64,000 bases of DNA from Alphaproteobacteria bacterium (GCA_021151765.1 JAGKWR010000010.1:1-64000); one strand, 5' to 3'; shown: positions 45,564 to 55,088, counted from the first letter of the stretch. Notes: generated from the letters alone by a model not told the origin. Translations and numbers: made by a program.

Positions 45564-46244
45564 TTAAACTTCCGCCCAACTACGTAATAAATTATGATAG
45601 ATACCGGTTAGGTGCAAAGTTGATTGATGATTGGGAACGTCGATATTTAAAAGTCTTATTGCGTTATCCATATCAAAAAGCAAAGTGCGCTTGCTGTCAT
45701 CGCGCACCATACTTTGAATCCAAAAAAACGAAGCAAGTCTTGTACCGCTTGTTACAGGCGTAACATGGTGCAAACTGCTTGAGGGATAGAGGACCATATG
45801 GCCTTTAGGTAATTTTACCTTGTGAGTGCCATATGTATCCTCCACCACCAACTCTCCGCCTTCATATTCCAAAGGATCAGAAAGAAATAGTGTGGCGGAG
45901 AGGTCGGTTCTTAATTTAACAGGAGTTCCCGGAATTTGACGAATTGCTCCGTCAATGTGAGTGCCGTAGTTTTGTCCACCAGAATAGCTGTTAAATAAAG
46001 GAGGGCAAACTTTCGCGGGCAACGCCGCTGAGATAAAAGAAGAGTTAGTTTCCAGAGCTAATAATATTTTTTCGCCCAACATTCTCGCTTCTGCGGAGTC
46101 AGTTGGAAGTTGCATATTATTTTTTACTTTCATCGCTAAATGTCCGGCTGTGGCTTTGCCATCAACCCAATTAGCTTGATCGAGAACTTTACGAAATTCA
46201 GCAACTTGTTCAGGTTTTAGTACGTCTGGAATATGAAGTAACAT
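45564..46244 (-). CDS. PiuC/YbiX-type Fe(II) 2-oxoglutarate dioxygenase
   Basis: This PKHD-type hydroxylase family often accompanies siderophore receptors. The natural substrate is not known. The product is 226 residues. The metal triad is His96 and Asp98 in YGTHIDGA and His159 in SSLHHVTPV, and Arg169 would bind 2-oxoglutarate. The block EYEGGELVVEDTYG is typical. The start overlaps the stop of the receptor gene by one base, so the two are coupled in the iron-uptake unit. Confidence 0.92.
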   Translation of the reverse strand: MLLHIPDVLKPEQVAEFRKVLDQANWVDGKATAGHLAMKVKNNMQLPTDSAEARMLGEKILLALETNSSFISAALPAKVCPPLFNSYSGGQNYGTHIDGAIRQIPGTPVKLRTDLSATLFLSDPLEYEGGELVVEDTYGTHKVKLPKGHMVLYPSSSLHHVTPVTSGTRLASFFWIQSMVRDDSKRTLLFDMDNAIRLLNIDVPNHQSTLHLTGIYHNLLRSWAEV

Positions 46245-48388
46245 TAGAATTTGACTTTTGTCGTTAATAACACAACGCGGCCTTCACCCGGAACAGCTGA
46301 CTGCGTTCCGCGAATTTGATCAAAATAATATTTATTCATGAGGTTATTAATATTGATCTGAAGGTCGACATTCTTGTTAACGGTGTATTTTGTCATTGCG
46401 TTAAATACAACATATCCATCTACATTGCGTACTGTTCCGGTAACAGAGTCTGCAGCTGAAGTTGGAGTAACAAAACGTTCTGAAACATAATTTCCGCCGC
46501 CACCGATTTCCCAATCATTTGTTACTTTGTAGGTTGCAAATAGGTTAGCACTATGTTGTGGAGTATTACCTAAGCGACGATTTACATAGTCTGAACTAAT
46601 TGCAGATTTTGTGATTTTAGCATCTAAATAAGTGTATCCTAAAATTACATTAAGCTTATCAGTTATTTTACCAGAAATTTGACTTTGAAATCCGTAAACT
46701 TGCTGAGTTCCTGAAAGAGTATTGCTGACTAAACCAGTATTTTCACGTGCATTTTCTTTTTCTGCTTTGAAAACAGCAAAAGTTGAAGATAAGCGTTTTT
46801 TGAAAAAATCCCACTTGGTACCGATCTCAGTTACAGTATTTTTCTCAGGTTTCACATTTGCTGTGGAAGTAGAAAGCGATAAAGATTCAGCAGAAGGATT
46901 AAACGAAGTTCCATAACTAACGTAAATACTGCCATTCTCTGCGGGTTTGTATGTTACGCCACCATTGTAGCTAAACAAATTGTCATTGCGGGATAGTACA
47001 GTGCGGGTACCAGTTGAAGCTAAGCTATCGTAGCTGGTTTGAAGTTTATCATATCTTCCACTTAGTGAAATTTCCCATTTAGGACTAATTTTTATAGTAT
47101 CAGCGATGTATGCGGCTACAGTATCAAGTTTTGTTTTAGTGTAAGAAGAACTTTTAGAACTATAGCTAAAAGTAGCATCATCATTTGGATAAGTAAGCGT
47201 TGTTGAAGAAACTCCACTGTAAGTAGTTGCAGTTGGTGTTGAAGTTTCGCTTTCAAGAGCAACACCAGCAACGCTTTCATGTTTTATTCCGAAAGTTGAG
47301 AACTTATTTGTGATGTCAGTTTGATTGCCTAAGTAAGTCTCAACGGAAGTACGAGCTTTAATGCTTCGACTTACAGTGCTAGCACTGCTACTCATTTGTG
47401 GTTCAGTGACTTGTACATCACGAGAATAACGAGCGTATCTAGCTTGGCTGCGTATGGTAGAATCTTTGGAAAGATCATGTTCAAATTTCGCAGTGGTAAT
47501 ATTTACATCCGTCTTTAAGTGATCGCTGTTGTTGAATCCGTAATAATTTGAACGGCTTGTTGCAGCAGGTTTGCCTGCGTAGAAAGGAATTCCATAGTCA
47601 GGAACGTTATCTTCGGTTTGATAAACATGGCTTAAATTGAAACGAGTATCTGTGCCAAGTCCGAAAGCTAAACTCGGGGCAAAACCAGCGCGACTATATT
47701 TAGTTTCATCGCGTTCGGCTACATTATTTTGATGACCCATGGCGTTGATACGAATCGCTGAAGTTTCGCTGAGTTTAGCGTTAACATCAGCAGTAGCACG
47801 GGTTGTTTCGTTGGTACCAAGCATTACAGTGCCTTCTTTTTTTGAGCCTAAAAATGCTTGTTTAGTAGTTTGTTGAATTGCTCCACCAGTGCTGCCACGT
47901 CCGAATAAAGCAGAGGATGGTCCTTGAATTACTTCAATATTTTCCAAGTTAAATGAATCACGATAATAGCTTCCAAAATCACGCATACCGTCAACGAAAT
48001 AATCGTTACGTGCAGAGAAACCGCGAATACTAATGTTGTCACCTTGATTGCTTGCTTCGCCGGCAGCTAAAGAAATTCCCGGGACATTACGCAAAGCATC
48101 AGCAACTGTTGTAGCTGCTTGATCATCCATCAATTTGCGTGTCACAGTTGAAACTGTTCTTGGCGTGTTAAGAAGTTTTTGATTGAGCTTGAAATAAGAG
48201 CTTTCCGTGGAGTTGTAACGATCTTCAGAATCGCTTTCAATTACTGATACAGTAGGAAGAACTAGATCAGATTCTTTTGCTTCAAGAGTAGATGGTGCAA
48301 AGGCTGTGCTAACAATTGCAGTGCTTGCGATAAATCTTGAAAGCAAGTTAATTGGATTGTTTGAAAGTGAGGTTGTAGTTTTTGACAT
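46244..48388 (-). CDS. TonB-dependent siderophore receptor, Fiu-like
   Basis: Outer-membrane receptors of this type import ferric catecholate siderophores with energy from TonB. The product is 714 residues. A long signal peptide (about 1-36) is followed by a plug domain with NVPGISLAAGE, NISIRGFSARNDYFVDGMRD and IEVIQGPSSALFGRGSTGGA. These match the Fiu subfamily. The beta-barrel ends with Phe, as expected for outer-membrane proteins. It is followed by the PiuC-type gene, the usual Fiu-PiuC pair. Substrate is inferred from family only. Confidence 0.93.
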   Translation of the reverse strand: MSKTTTSLSNNPINLLSRFIASTAIVSTAFAPSTLEAKESDLVLPTVSVIESDSEDRYNSTESSYFKLNQKLLNTPRTVSTVTRKLMDDQAATTVADALRNVPGISLAAGEASNQGDNISIRGFSARNDYFVDGMRDFGSYYRDSFNLENIEVIQGPSSALFGRGSTGGAIQQTTKQAFLGSKKEGTVMLGTNETTRATADVNAKLSETSAIRINAMGHQNNVAERDETKYSRAGFAPSLAFGLGTDTRFNLSHVYQTEDNVPDYGIPFYAGKPAATSRSNYYGFNNSDHLKTDVNITTAKFEHDLSKDSTIRSQARYARYSRDVQVTEPQMSSSASTVSRSIKARTSVETYLGNQTDITNKFSTFGIKHESVAGVALESETSTPTATTYSGVSSTTLTYPNDDATFSYSSKSSSYTKTKLDTVAAYIADTIKISPKWEISLSGRYDKLQTSYDSLASTGTRTVLSRNDNLFSYNGGVTYKPAENGSIYVSYGTSFNPSAESLSLSTSTANVKPEKNTVTEIGTKWDFFKKRLSSTFAVFKAEKENARENTGLVSNTLSGTQQVYGFQSQISGKITDKLNVILGYTYLDAKITKSAISSDYVNRRLGNTPQHSANLFATYKVTNDWEIGGGGNYVSERFVTPTSAADSVTGTVRNVDGYVVFNAMTKYTVNKNVDLQININNLMNKYYFDQIRGTQSAVPGEGRVVLLTTKVKF

Positions 48389-48450
48389 TTTGAAAAAATT
48401 TTAAATTACGATCCTTTTAAAACTTCAAATCTGATCCTTTGATGTTTTGG

Positions 48451-48855
48451 CTATTTATTATTGGTGATAAAACCGATGTTTGATAATCCTGAGCGCTGTA
48501 ATTCTGCTAAAGCATGACTTACTTTGCCGTAATTCACATCAACGTCGGCGCGAACGTGAATTTGCTGTTTAGGATTATTTTCTGCAGCTTGACGAAGCTT
48601 GGTTGTAAGTTCGCTCTCGGAAACGGCGATGTCGTCAATAAAATATTGGCCAGTGCGGTCGATTGAAAGAGTCATGGTTTTCTCCTGAGTTGTCTGCGCT
48701 GCGGTTTCTTGCGGTAAGTTCAAATTTATCGAGCTGTTCAACATTGGCGCAGTAACCAAAAATATTACGAATAAAACTAACATAACGTCGACAAGCGGCG
48801 TCATATTTATTTCGGAAAGAGGAGCTTGGAGATCTTCGCGTTCAAAATTTTGCAT
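48451..48855 (-). CDS. exbD: ExbD/TolR-family biopolymer transport protein
   Basis: ExbD forms, with ExbB, the proton-driven motor that powers TonB. The product is 134 residues. A single membrane helix near residues 20-40 contains the conserved Asp in NMTPLVDVMLVLFVIF. The periplasmic domain follows. ExbB lies 3 bases upstream and the receptor gene 62 bases downstream. The context with tonB favours ExbD over TolR. Confidence 0.92.
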   Translation of the reverse strand: MQNFEREDLQAPLSEINMTPLVDVMLVLFVIFLVTAPMLNSSINLNLPQETAAQTTQEKTMTLSIDRTGQYFIDDIAVSESELTTKLRQAAENNPKQQIHVRADVDVNYGKVSHALAELQRSGLSNIGFITNNK

Positions 48856-48858
48856 CGA

Positions 48859-49509
48859 CTAACCTTTATGATTTTCGTTAGATAAATAGACAGTTAGCTG
48901 TTCAGCTGTGTGGCGTAAATTTTGAATTAAAAGACGGTTTAAGCGCACGAAGCTGTTGTAAGCCAACACTGCAGGAATTGCGGCGAACAAGCCAATAGCT
49001 GTTGCGACCAATGCTTCTCCCATCGGAGCTGCAACTACAGAAATTCCAGCATTACCTTGTGCAGCAATAGTTTGAAGAGCGTTATAAATTCCCCAAACCG
49101 TACCGAATAATCCGATAAAAGGCGCGGAAGAACCAATCGAGGCGAGAACAGTCAAACCTTTATCCAAGTTGATGCGCACTTCATCAAGCACTTGTAATAA
49201 GTGCATTGTGAGAATTTCTTTTTTTGCTTCGTGAGTTTGATATTGCGGTAAAATAGTTTCTAATTTTTTGACCTCGGAAATTAGTAATAAAACGCTACCA
49301 GAAATATTGTTTTCAGAATTTTGACGTGCTGGCCAATTCTTGATATTGGCGTAATCGCTTTGAAATTGAGCGTAAGATTTTTGCTCACGACGCAAGAACA
49401 TTGCTTTCCAAAAAATGATGTACCAACTGACGAAAGACATCAAAACCAAAAATAAAAATACGGCGATTAGAATCGGATTTCCTTGGGCAAAAACGTGAGC
49501 AATATTCAT
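48859..49509 (-). CDS. exbB: ExbB/TolQ-family proton channel protein
   Basis: ExbB is the pentameric channel part of the TonB motor. The product is 216 residues with three membrane helices (about 13-33, 125-150 and 160-185). The conserved segments GSSAPFIGLFGTVWGIYNA and PMGEALVATAIGLFAAIPAV identify the family. It starts 5 bases after tonB and precedes exbD. TolQ is the alternative, but the neighbours support ExbB. Confidence 0.94.
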   Translation of the reverse strand: MNIAHVFAQGNPILIAVFLFLVLMSFVSWYIIFWKAMFLRREQKSYAQFQSDYANIKNWPARQNSENNISGSVLLLISEVKKLETILPQYQTHEAKKEILTMHLLQVLDEVRINLDKGLTVLASIGSSAPFIGLFGTVWGIYNALQTIAAQGNAGISVVAAPMGEALVATAIGLFAAIPAVLAYNSFVRLNRLLIQNLRHTAEQLTVYLSNENHKG

Positions 49510-49514
49510 AAAAA

Positions 49515-50129
49515 TTAGATTAGTTTAAATTCGACGGGAACAATTACGCTGGCCTGAACAAGTTGGCCTTTGTTTTTTGCGGGAATAAATTTCCATTGTT
49601 TGACGGCGTCAAGAGCGGCTTCGTCAAGATCATTCGAGCCACTTGATTTTGAAATTTGGATTGCACCAGCACTTCCGTCGGTTTTGACAATTACACTTAA
49701 AAGTACTTTCCCTTGAATACCTTTGCGTTTGGCATTTTGTGGATAATAAGGAGCAGGGTTGTTTAGATAAGCAGCATTAAAAACTGGTTCGCTATCAGCA
49801 GCAACAGTTGCAGTGGCTTTTTGATCTTCATGTCCAGAAGTTTGTTGTCCGGCTTTTTGATTTTTTTCCTCATTTAGTTGTGCTTGCTCAATTTTGTGGA
49901 CTTTCTTTTGCATCAACGCGTTTTCACTTTTTACTTCTTTTACCATTTTAGTGGTGCTTGAAGATTTTTTTGCCGAAGCAGAAGGGGCAACAAAACTAAC
50001 TTTAATAGCTTGTTGGCTGATTATAACTGGTCCAGAAGGTAGTAAAGCCCAAGTTGCCAAAGCACCATGCACGAAGGCTGCCGCAGCCAAAGCAACGATA
50101 TGATTGTTTCGTGAGATTCTGATAATCAT
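49515..50129 (-). CDS. tonB: Energy transducer TonB
   Basis: TonB links the inner-membrane motor to outer-membrane receptors. The start at 50129 gives 204 residues; a longer frame to 50192 would run through a Fur box. The N-terminal helix has the conserved His in AAAFVHGALATWALL. A lysine/glutamate-rich spacer follows (short in prolines compared with Escherichia coli TonB). The C-terminal domain shows YPQNAKRKGIQGKVLLSVIV and DEAALDAVKQWKFIPA. Two Fur-like boxes lie at and upstream of its start. Confidence 0.93.
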   Translation of the reverse strand: MIIRISRNNHIVALAAAAFVHGALATWALLPSGPVIISQQAIKVSFVAPSASAKKSSSTTKMVKEVKSENALMQKKVHKIEQAQLNEEKNQKAGQQTSGHEDQKATATVAADSEPVFNAAYLNNPAPYYPQNAKRKGIQGKVLLSVIVKTDGSAGAIQISKSSGSNDLDEAALDAVKQWKFIPAKNKGQLVQASVIVPVEFKLI

Positions 50130-50133
50130 TTTC
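50115..50133 (-). promoter_or_regulatory. Fur-like box over the tonB start
   Basis: GATTCTGATAATCATTTTC matches the 19-base Fur consensus GATAATGATAATCATTATC at 16 of 19 positions. It covers the ATG of tonB (50127-50129), so binding would block translation or RNA polymerase. It partly encodes the first residues of TonB, so coincidence cannot be ruled out. Confidence 0.5.
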
Positions 50134-50171
50134 AAGAAAATTAAATTTAGGGCGCGCAAATTAATTTTCAC

Positions 50172-50190
50172 GACAATGATAGTCAATATC
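50172..50190 (-). promoter_or_regulatory. Fur box upstream of tonB
   Basis: GACAATGATAGTCAATATC matches the Fur consensus at 16 of 19 positions and has the inner palindrome ATGATA-N5-TATCAT. It lies 43-61 bases upstream of the tonB start and overlaps the stop of the upstream gene by two bases. It suggests a separate iron-controlled promoter for tonB. Confidence 0.65.
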
Positions 50191-53100
50191 ATAAATTTGC
50201 ATAATTTCTACTTTTAATATTTGAGCGGGAAAGTTGGCAAAATTCTCGATTATTTGGATTTTTCGAAGGTTCTTGTTTTGTGAAGTTAGAGAAAATGCTC
50301 TGTGTTTTGTCGCCAAATTTTTTTATTATTCCTGAATCAAGTTGTGTAATTGCAGCATTTTTGGTTTGTGTTGGTTGCTCTATAAATAAAGCTTTGGCCT
50401 TAATTCCATAAACCACTTCAATTTTGCCGGTGTTGTTATCTAGTATGTAGGTAATTTGTTTATCTAAAAAGTCGGGATCCGATTTTTTGCTGTAAGGGTC
50501 AGCATACAAATAAACAGTCTTTTTATTTTTTTTATCATGAGTTTTTGACAATAAAATAAAGGGAACGGTTTTTTTGGTAATTTTAGTAATTACTTCTTTT
50601 TGCTTAGAAATTTGTTGGGTTCGTTCTGTCGGATCTTTTGATATTTTTACTTCAGAAATTTTCGCAAAATTTTTGATTAAAGATTCAAAAGAATGCTTCT
50701 CTTCGGAGGCTTGTTCTGAATCTTTTGGCAGATTGCATGATTGTGAAGTATGGGAAGGTAATTTTTGATAATTATTTTTCCCTTCAGTATAGCCAGATGC
50801 AACGTCCCGCCCTGCTGAAATACAAGGGATATTTTTTGAAGTTGTCTTGCTAGTTGGAGTTATTCTTTCTGTTTTTTGAGTATTTATTCGATGTTGCGAG
50901 AGTAATGGCTCTTTTTCCGAGGCATCATTTTTTGGCAAGACTTTTGAGAAGGCCGCGAATCCTGATTCCGATGATTTTTCTTCTTCTGATTCATCATCAC
51001 TTTCATGCGAGCGCTGCGAAATGTTTCTAAATGATAGAGGTGGAATAGGAGAATAAGCGTTCTCTTCTTGTTCTTCCTCAAAATTATTTGCGACACATGA
51101 AGGAGGAATAGGGTCGTTAAGTACTTCGGAGGTTTTGGAAAATACGTTGCTACTATCGATAAAATCTTTTGCTGCGTTTGATAAATCGGCAATTAATCCA
51201 AAACTGCCCAAGTGATCTGTTTGCGCTACTACTAAATCTTTTTTATTGGTATGAGCAATAATAGCTTCTTTGCTAGTGAAAGTAAAATTTTTTGCCTTTC
51301 TTTTTTTAGACAAAAATTGCTTTAACTCATCAGGATTAAACTGAGTTAAGTCTAATTTTGCGACAATGATTTTCTCACCATTCTCTCTAATTTCTGCGCT
51401 ATCATCTTCTATATTACTGTTGTCATGTCCTGCTTTTGATCCTTTATTATTTGCTATGAGAGATAGCAATTTCTTTTGTAAATAAAGACTTCCTGGTCCG
51501 CCACTATCAATTATTCTTTCACAAAGTTGGTTAATTGTTTTCGCTGGACCACAGTTGGCTTTCTTTAAGCTAATAAAGTTTTCTTGTATTATTTTAATTC
51601 TTTCTTCGTGAGTAGCTTCGGGAGAATGTTCTTCGAGAGATTTATATTTCTGATAAGCTGCTTCTACATCTTCAATAGAAGTGTCGAAAATTGATAAATC
51701 GTCTTCGTTTTGTGGATGAGCTGTAATTTCTGGGTTATCTTTAATTAAATTTACGCTATCGATTGGTAAGTTTGCAAAAATGTTAGCTAATCTTGCGCCA
51801 GCTAGATTGGCTAGCTCGGCAAAAATTCCTGAATGGCTATCGTTATATTTTTGATATAAAACAAATTTTACTGCACGTAAATGTCCTAAAATTTCGATCT
51901 TTAGAATTTGTTCTTCTGCATGTCGTGAAAGTGCTTTTTCAATATTTTGAAAATCATGTTCCTCAAATTCTGGAGCTGATCTTATTATTTTATTTTCAAG
52001 ATCATCTATATCTCTTTCGTAGTTCTGATAAGCTCGGTATAAAAGTTCTGAACCGCTGTTAGTAGCAACTCCGATTAAAGTTGCAGCTAGTCCGCCAAAC
52101 AAAAGAGGAGCTGATGCAAAGATCAATGGCCCACTCGCTGCCATCATAGTTTGTCCAGCTGCTAAAGTGGCATTTCCAAATGTCTGAATAGCGTGATTAT
52201 TGCGTTTAGCGGCCAATAATTTTGTAGCCATATTTTTGGCTAAATCGCTGACATTTTTAGCTTCGCTGAATTCTTGCAATTCTGCTTCTACCTCTTGCCA
52301 ATCTTTAAATTCATTTACTGTTTTATGAGATGCGTAAAGAACCATTAAACATTGTCCAGCCAGGCCTAAATTGCTGCCAATTTGTGAAATTAATGGCAAT
52401 TTATCGTTGTTGATAGTTTTGGTAATATTAGCGATTCCGCCACCGATATTTGCTAAAGCCTGAAATTCATAAGCTGCGACAGAAGACATCATAGAAATCA
52501 TAGCAACCCATCCGCAATAAGCAGCCATAACATCAACTAGTTTAGGTGCGGCGAACTCTTCTTCTACTTCTTGAAGGTATTGTTGATATAAGGCTATAAT
52601 CTGGTTTTGAGCTGTTAAATCTTTTGTCGAGAATTTTACAGAGATTTTGTTTATGAATTCTTCAGGCGTATCATCATTAGTTTCTGAGTAATTAATGTCG
52701 CAAAGTTTGCACAGTTCTTTGCGATAATTTTCTATTTTATTAGCTAATTCAAATTTTCTGGATCGCGATTGATTAAACTGATCATGTATCTCTTGTGCTT
52801 CTTCACCCAAACCTTCGTAACCTAAATGAACTCCACGCAGAAAAAATGGGAAAATAGCCAAAGCTTGTGCTAAATAAAGAGCTTGTTGAGGTAAACCGCT
52901 ACTGTTTAAAGCGTTAGCTGTATCGTCCGCACCATCGATTACAATTGGAAGATGTGATTGGTTTTCAATAATTGGTTCAAACTTTTTCTTGTAGGTTCGA
53001 TAAGGAAATTGGTTGGTTTTAGTCCAATGAATCGCAGATTTGCTCGAGCTAATTATATCTTGTAAAACTTCGAAAATTCCAAATGATTTAGCCGGATCAT

Positions 53101-53617
53101 AGGAATAGCTAATTATGCGTTTGTTCCTTTGAATTAAATAGTCTCCAGACAAAAAGCTGAGCAGCTTTTCTAAGTTGTCACAGGAATAAATTTTACCTTC
53201 TACTTTGCAGCAATACTCAGATTTATGCCGATCATCATTTTTTTGTTTAAGCCAAATTCTAATCCCTAATTTTTCTCTGATTTTCTCTAATTTATCATTA
53301 AGCTCAGATTCATGATCGTTTGGAGCTTTGAATTGAACATGGGAACTAGATACTGCACCAATTTGCGCTCCTTCATCTAGTAGAAATTTTACACCAGCAG
53401 CATCAGTTTCTATATAGTCGCTAGTAAGATTGAATTGCGAAGTGGTTTTTTTGTGATCCTTAACGAATTTATTATTACGAGTCAGGAATTCTAATAGCGT
53501 CTTGTAGGCCTTACTAGTTTGGGTAGAGAAGCTTGATCCTTGTATAAAAATTTTATAAGAATTGGTGTCGGTTTTCTCTTTTATGGTGAAGTGTATAAGA
53601 GTTTTACTACGAGTCAT
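50189..53617 (-). CDS. Large Fur-linked protein of unknown function
   Basis: I do not recognise this 1142-residue protein. There is no signal peptide. The N-terminal 240 residues are polar and mixed alpha/beta. Hydrophobic helices lie at about 243-262, 361-398, 408-430 and 484-520; the last is glycine/alanine-rich (ASGPLIFASAPLLFGGLAAT). Helix-rich parts (about 535-720) surround them. An acidic, serine-rich, probably disordered region spans about 840-1000 (SDDESEEEKSSES), and a small folded C-terminal part follows. It lies first in the tonB-exbBD-receptor unit, behind a 17/19 Fur box and an extended -10 promoter. Membrane insertion or host targeting is possible but unproven. Confidence 0.8.
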   Translation of the reverse strand: MTRSKTLIHFTIKEKTDTNSYKIFIQGSSFSTQTSKAYKTLLEFLTRNNKFVKDHKKTTSQFNLTSDYIETDAAGVKFLLDEGAQIGAVSSSHVQFKAPNDHESELNDKLEKIREKLGIRIWLKQKNDDRHKSEYCCKVEGKIYSCDNLEKLLSFLSGDYLIQRNKRIISYSYDPAKSFGIFEVLQDIISSSKSAIHWTKTNQFPYRTYKKKFEPIIENQSHLPIVIDGADDTANALNSSGLPQQALYLAQALAIFPFFLRGVHLGYEGLGEEAQEIHDQFNQSRSRKFELANKIENYRKELCKLCDINYSETNDDTPEEFINKISVKFSTKDLTAQNQIIALYQQYLQEVEEEFAAPKLVDVMAAYCGWVAMISMMSSVAAYEFQALANIGGGIANITKTINNDKLPLISQIGSNLGLAGQCLMVLYASHKTVNEFKDWQEVEAELQEFSEAKNVSDLAKNMATKLLAAKRNNHAIQTFGNATLAAGQTMMAASGPLIFASAPLLFGGLAATLIGVATNSGSELLYRAYQNYERDIDDLENKIIRSAPEFEEHDFQNIEKALSRHAEEQILKIEILGHLRAVKFVLYQKYNDSHSGIFAELANLAGARLANIFANLPIDSVNLIKDNPEITAHPQNEDDLSIFDTSIEDVEAAYQKYKSLEEHSPEATHEERIKIIQENFISLKKANCGPAKTINQLCERIIDSGGPGSLYLQKKLLSLIANNKGSKAGHDNSNIEDDSAEIRENGEKIIVAKLDLTQFNPDELKQFLSKKRKAKNFTFTSKEAIIAHTNKKDLVVAQTDHLGSFGLIADLSNAAKDFIDSSNVFSKTSEVLNDPIPPSCVANNFEEEQEENAYSPIPPLSFRNISQRSHESDDESEEEKSSESGFAAFSKVLPKNDASEKEPLLSQHRINTQKTERITPTSKTTSKNIPCISAGRDVASGYTEGKNNYQKLPSHTSQSCNLPKDSEQASEEKHSFESLIKNFAKISEVKISKDPTERTQQISKQKEVITKITKKTVPFILLSKTHDKKNKKTVYLYADPYSKKSDPDFLDKQITYILDNNTGKIEVVYGIKAKALFIEQPTQTKNAAITQLDSGIIKKFGDKTQSIFSNFTKQEPSKNPNNREFCQLSRSNIKSRNYANL

Positions 53618-53635
53618 TGCGCCGGTCTCAAAATG

Positions 53636-53644
53636 ATTATATCA
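53636..53644 (-). promoter_or_regulatory. Extended -10 promoter of the large iron-regulated gene
   Basis: On the minus strand TGATATAAT forms an extended -10 (TGn plus TATAAT), 19 bases upstream of the start codon at 53617. No good -35 box is seen at 16-18 bases, as is common with extended -10 promoters. A Fur box lies about 30 bases further upstream. Confidence 0.55.
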
Positions 53645-53673
53645 AAAAAAACTTCGTCTTATTGCCTTTTGAC

Positions 53674-53692
53674 GAAAATGATAATCATTCTC
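53674..53692 (-). promoter_or_regulatory. Near-consensus Fur box upstream of the large gene
   Basis: GAAAATGATAATCATTCTC matches the Fur consensus GATAATGATAATCATTATC at 17 of 19 positions, the best match in the window. It lies 57-75 bases upstream of the start of the 1142-residue protein and more than 150 bases from holA. It most likely represses the iron-uptake unit when iron is plentiful. Confidence 0.8.
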
Positions 53693-53849
53693 ATAAAATA
53701 TATAAAAATATAGTCAACATTTTGTCCTTAAACAGTCGATTATATCCTAAAATACCAATTTATTAGCTGCACAACGCATTAAATTGTAAAAAAAAAATTA
53801 TCTAAGAAAGTCGAATTAGGTTAAATCATTAAATGTAAAATTAGACTCC

Positions 53850-54872
53850 ATGAAAATAGCAAATGCACAAATTGATTCTTACATACAAAGAATCGCACAG
53901 GAAAAAATAGCAGGATGTTTGGTCTTCGGTCCAGAAGCTTCAGTTGTGAATTATAGATTTAATTTAATCGCCAAAAATATAACGCCAGATTTAACGGATC
54001 CATTTTTAGTAACTCATATCAGTAAAGAAAGATTAAGTGAAGATAAGGCGATTCTAGGGGATGAATTCTATTCGTTCCCGATGTTGGGTGGTAGAAAATT
54101 AATAATAATAAAAGAAAGCGATGCTGCTTGTAGCGCGGCTTTGAAGATGATTTTTGAAGATCGGGAATATCACAAAAAGAGCGAAAATTTTATTTTAATA
54201 CAAGCGGGAGACCTAGATAAATCATCATCTTTGCGAAAAATGTGTGAAGAAAATTTAAACTTCGCAGCAATAGCATGCTATGAAGATGATGAGCGTGTTA
54301 TCAAAAAAATAATTTTAGATGAATTGGCCAGAAGGCAAGTAAAATCAAGCTCTCAGGTTATAGAATTCTTGTGCCAAAAGTTGGGAAAAAATCGTCAAAT
54401 TATTAATTTAGAAATAGAAAAAATTGCACTTTTTTTAGGAGATAAAAAAGAATTAACTCTTGATGAGGTCAGTAAAATCAATGGTTACGAAGGGGAGGAG
54501 TCAGTTGAAGAATTTGTAATAAATTTTGTATCTGGTAAATTAGATATTGCTGCTAATCAGGTCGAGAGGCTTATAAATCAAGGCATCGAGCCTATTCTTA
54601 TAATTCGTTTTTTATCAAATTATTTGCAAAAATTATACCAAGCAAAATGCGAAATGGAGTTCTCAGGCCTTGATTTTGAAGGTGCGGTAAGGAATCAAAA
54701 ATTGTTTTTTAAAACAGAAATAGAGTTTAAAAAACATTTAAGAACAGTTTCTTTGAACTTTTTGACCCAAAATTTACAAAGAATTTTTGAAGTTGAGGCT
54801 AAAATAAAAACTTTCCCATTTTCTTCGAGGCTTGTATTTATTGACTTCGTGCAAAATTTTAAAGTTTTTTAA
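53850..54872 (+). CDS. holA: DNA polymerase III delta subunit
   Basis: HolA opens the sliding clamp as part of the clamp loader. The product is 340 residues. The start with an AGCLVFGPEASVVNY-type degenerate nucleotide site, the FSFP-like segment with LGGRKLIIIKE, and the helical C-terminal collar fit the delta family, including LIIIKESDAACSAALKMIFE and the later LINQGIEPILIIRFL. The ATP-binding residues are lost, as expected for delta. It lies just upstream of the 16S promoter. Confidence 0.9.
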   Translation: MKIANAQIDSYIQRIAQEKIAGCLVFGPEASVVNYRFNLIAKNITPDLTDPFLVTHISKERLSEDKAILGDEFYSFPMLGGRKLIIIKESDAACSAALKMIFEDREYHKKSENFILIQAGDLDKSSSLRKMCEENLNFAAIACYEDDERVIKKIILDELARRQVKSSSQVIEFLCQKLGKNRQIINLEIEKIALFLGDKKELTLDEVSKINGYEGEESVEEFVINFVSGKLDIAANQVERLINQGIEPILIIRFLSNYLQKLYQAKCEMEFSGLDFEGAVRNQKLFFKTEIEFKKHLRTVSLNFLTQNLQRIFEVEAKIKTFPFSSRLVFIDFVQNFKVF

Positions 54873-54892
54873 AAATAATTAAAGAAAGCTGC

Positions 54893-54921
54893 TTGACATT
54901 AAAGAATGTGGAGGTTAAGTT
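54893..54921 (+). promoter_or_regulatory. Predicted 16S rRNA promoter
   Basis: A perfect -35 box TTGACA (54893-54898) is followed after 17 bases by a weak -10 box TAAGTT (54916-54921). The position, about 260 bases upstream of mature 16S and directly after holA, fits an rRNA promoter. The GC-rich segment just downstream could be a discriminator. Confidence 0.6.
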
Positions 54922-55088
54922 GCCGGCCCTCTTCGAAGCCGAAGAAAATGAATTCTCAATTTAGATGTCACTCTCACTCTTGAAAAAGAGCTGTTAGTTC
55001 AAATAATTCAGATATTTTTGTTGTTTTAAATCGTAAATAGTCACGTCTTTTACTTCTGTAAAAAGAAAGTAAAAGCAAAATAATTAGA

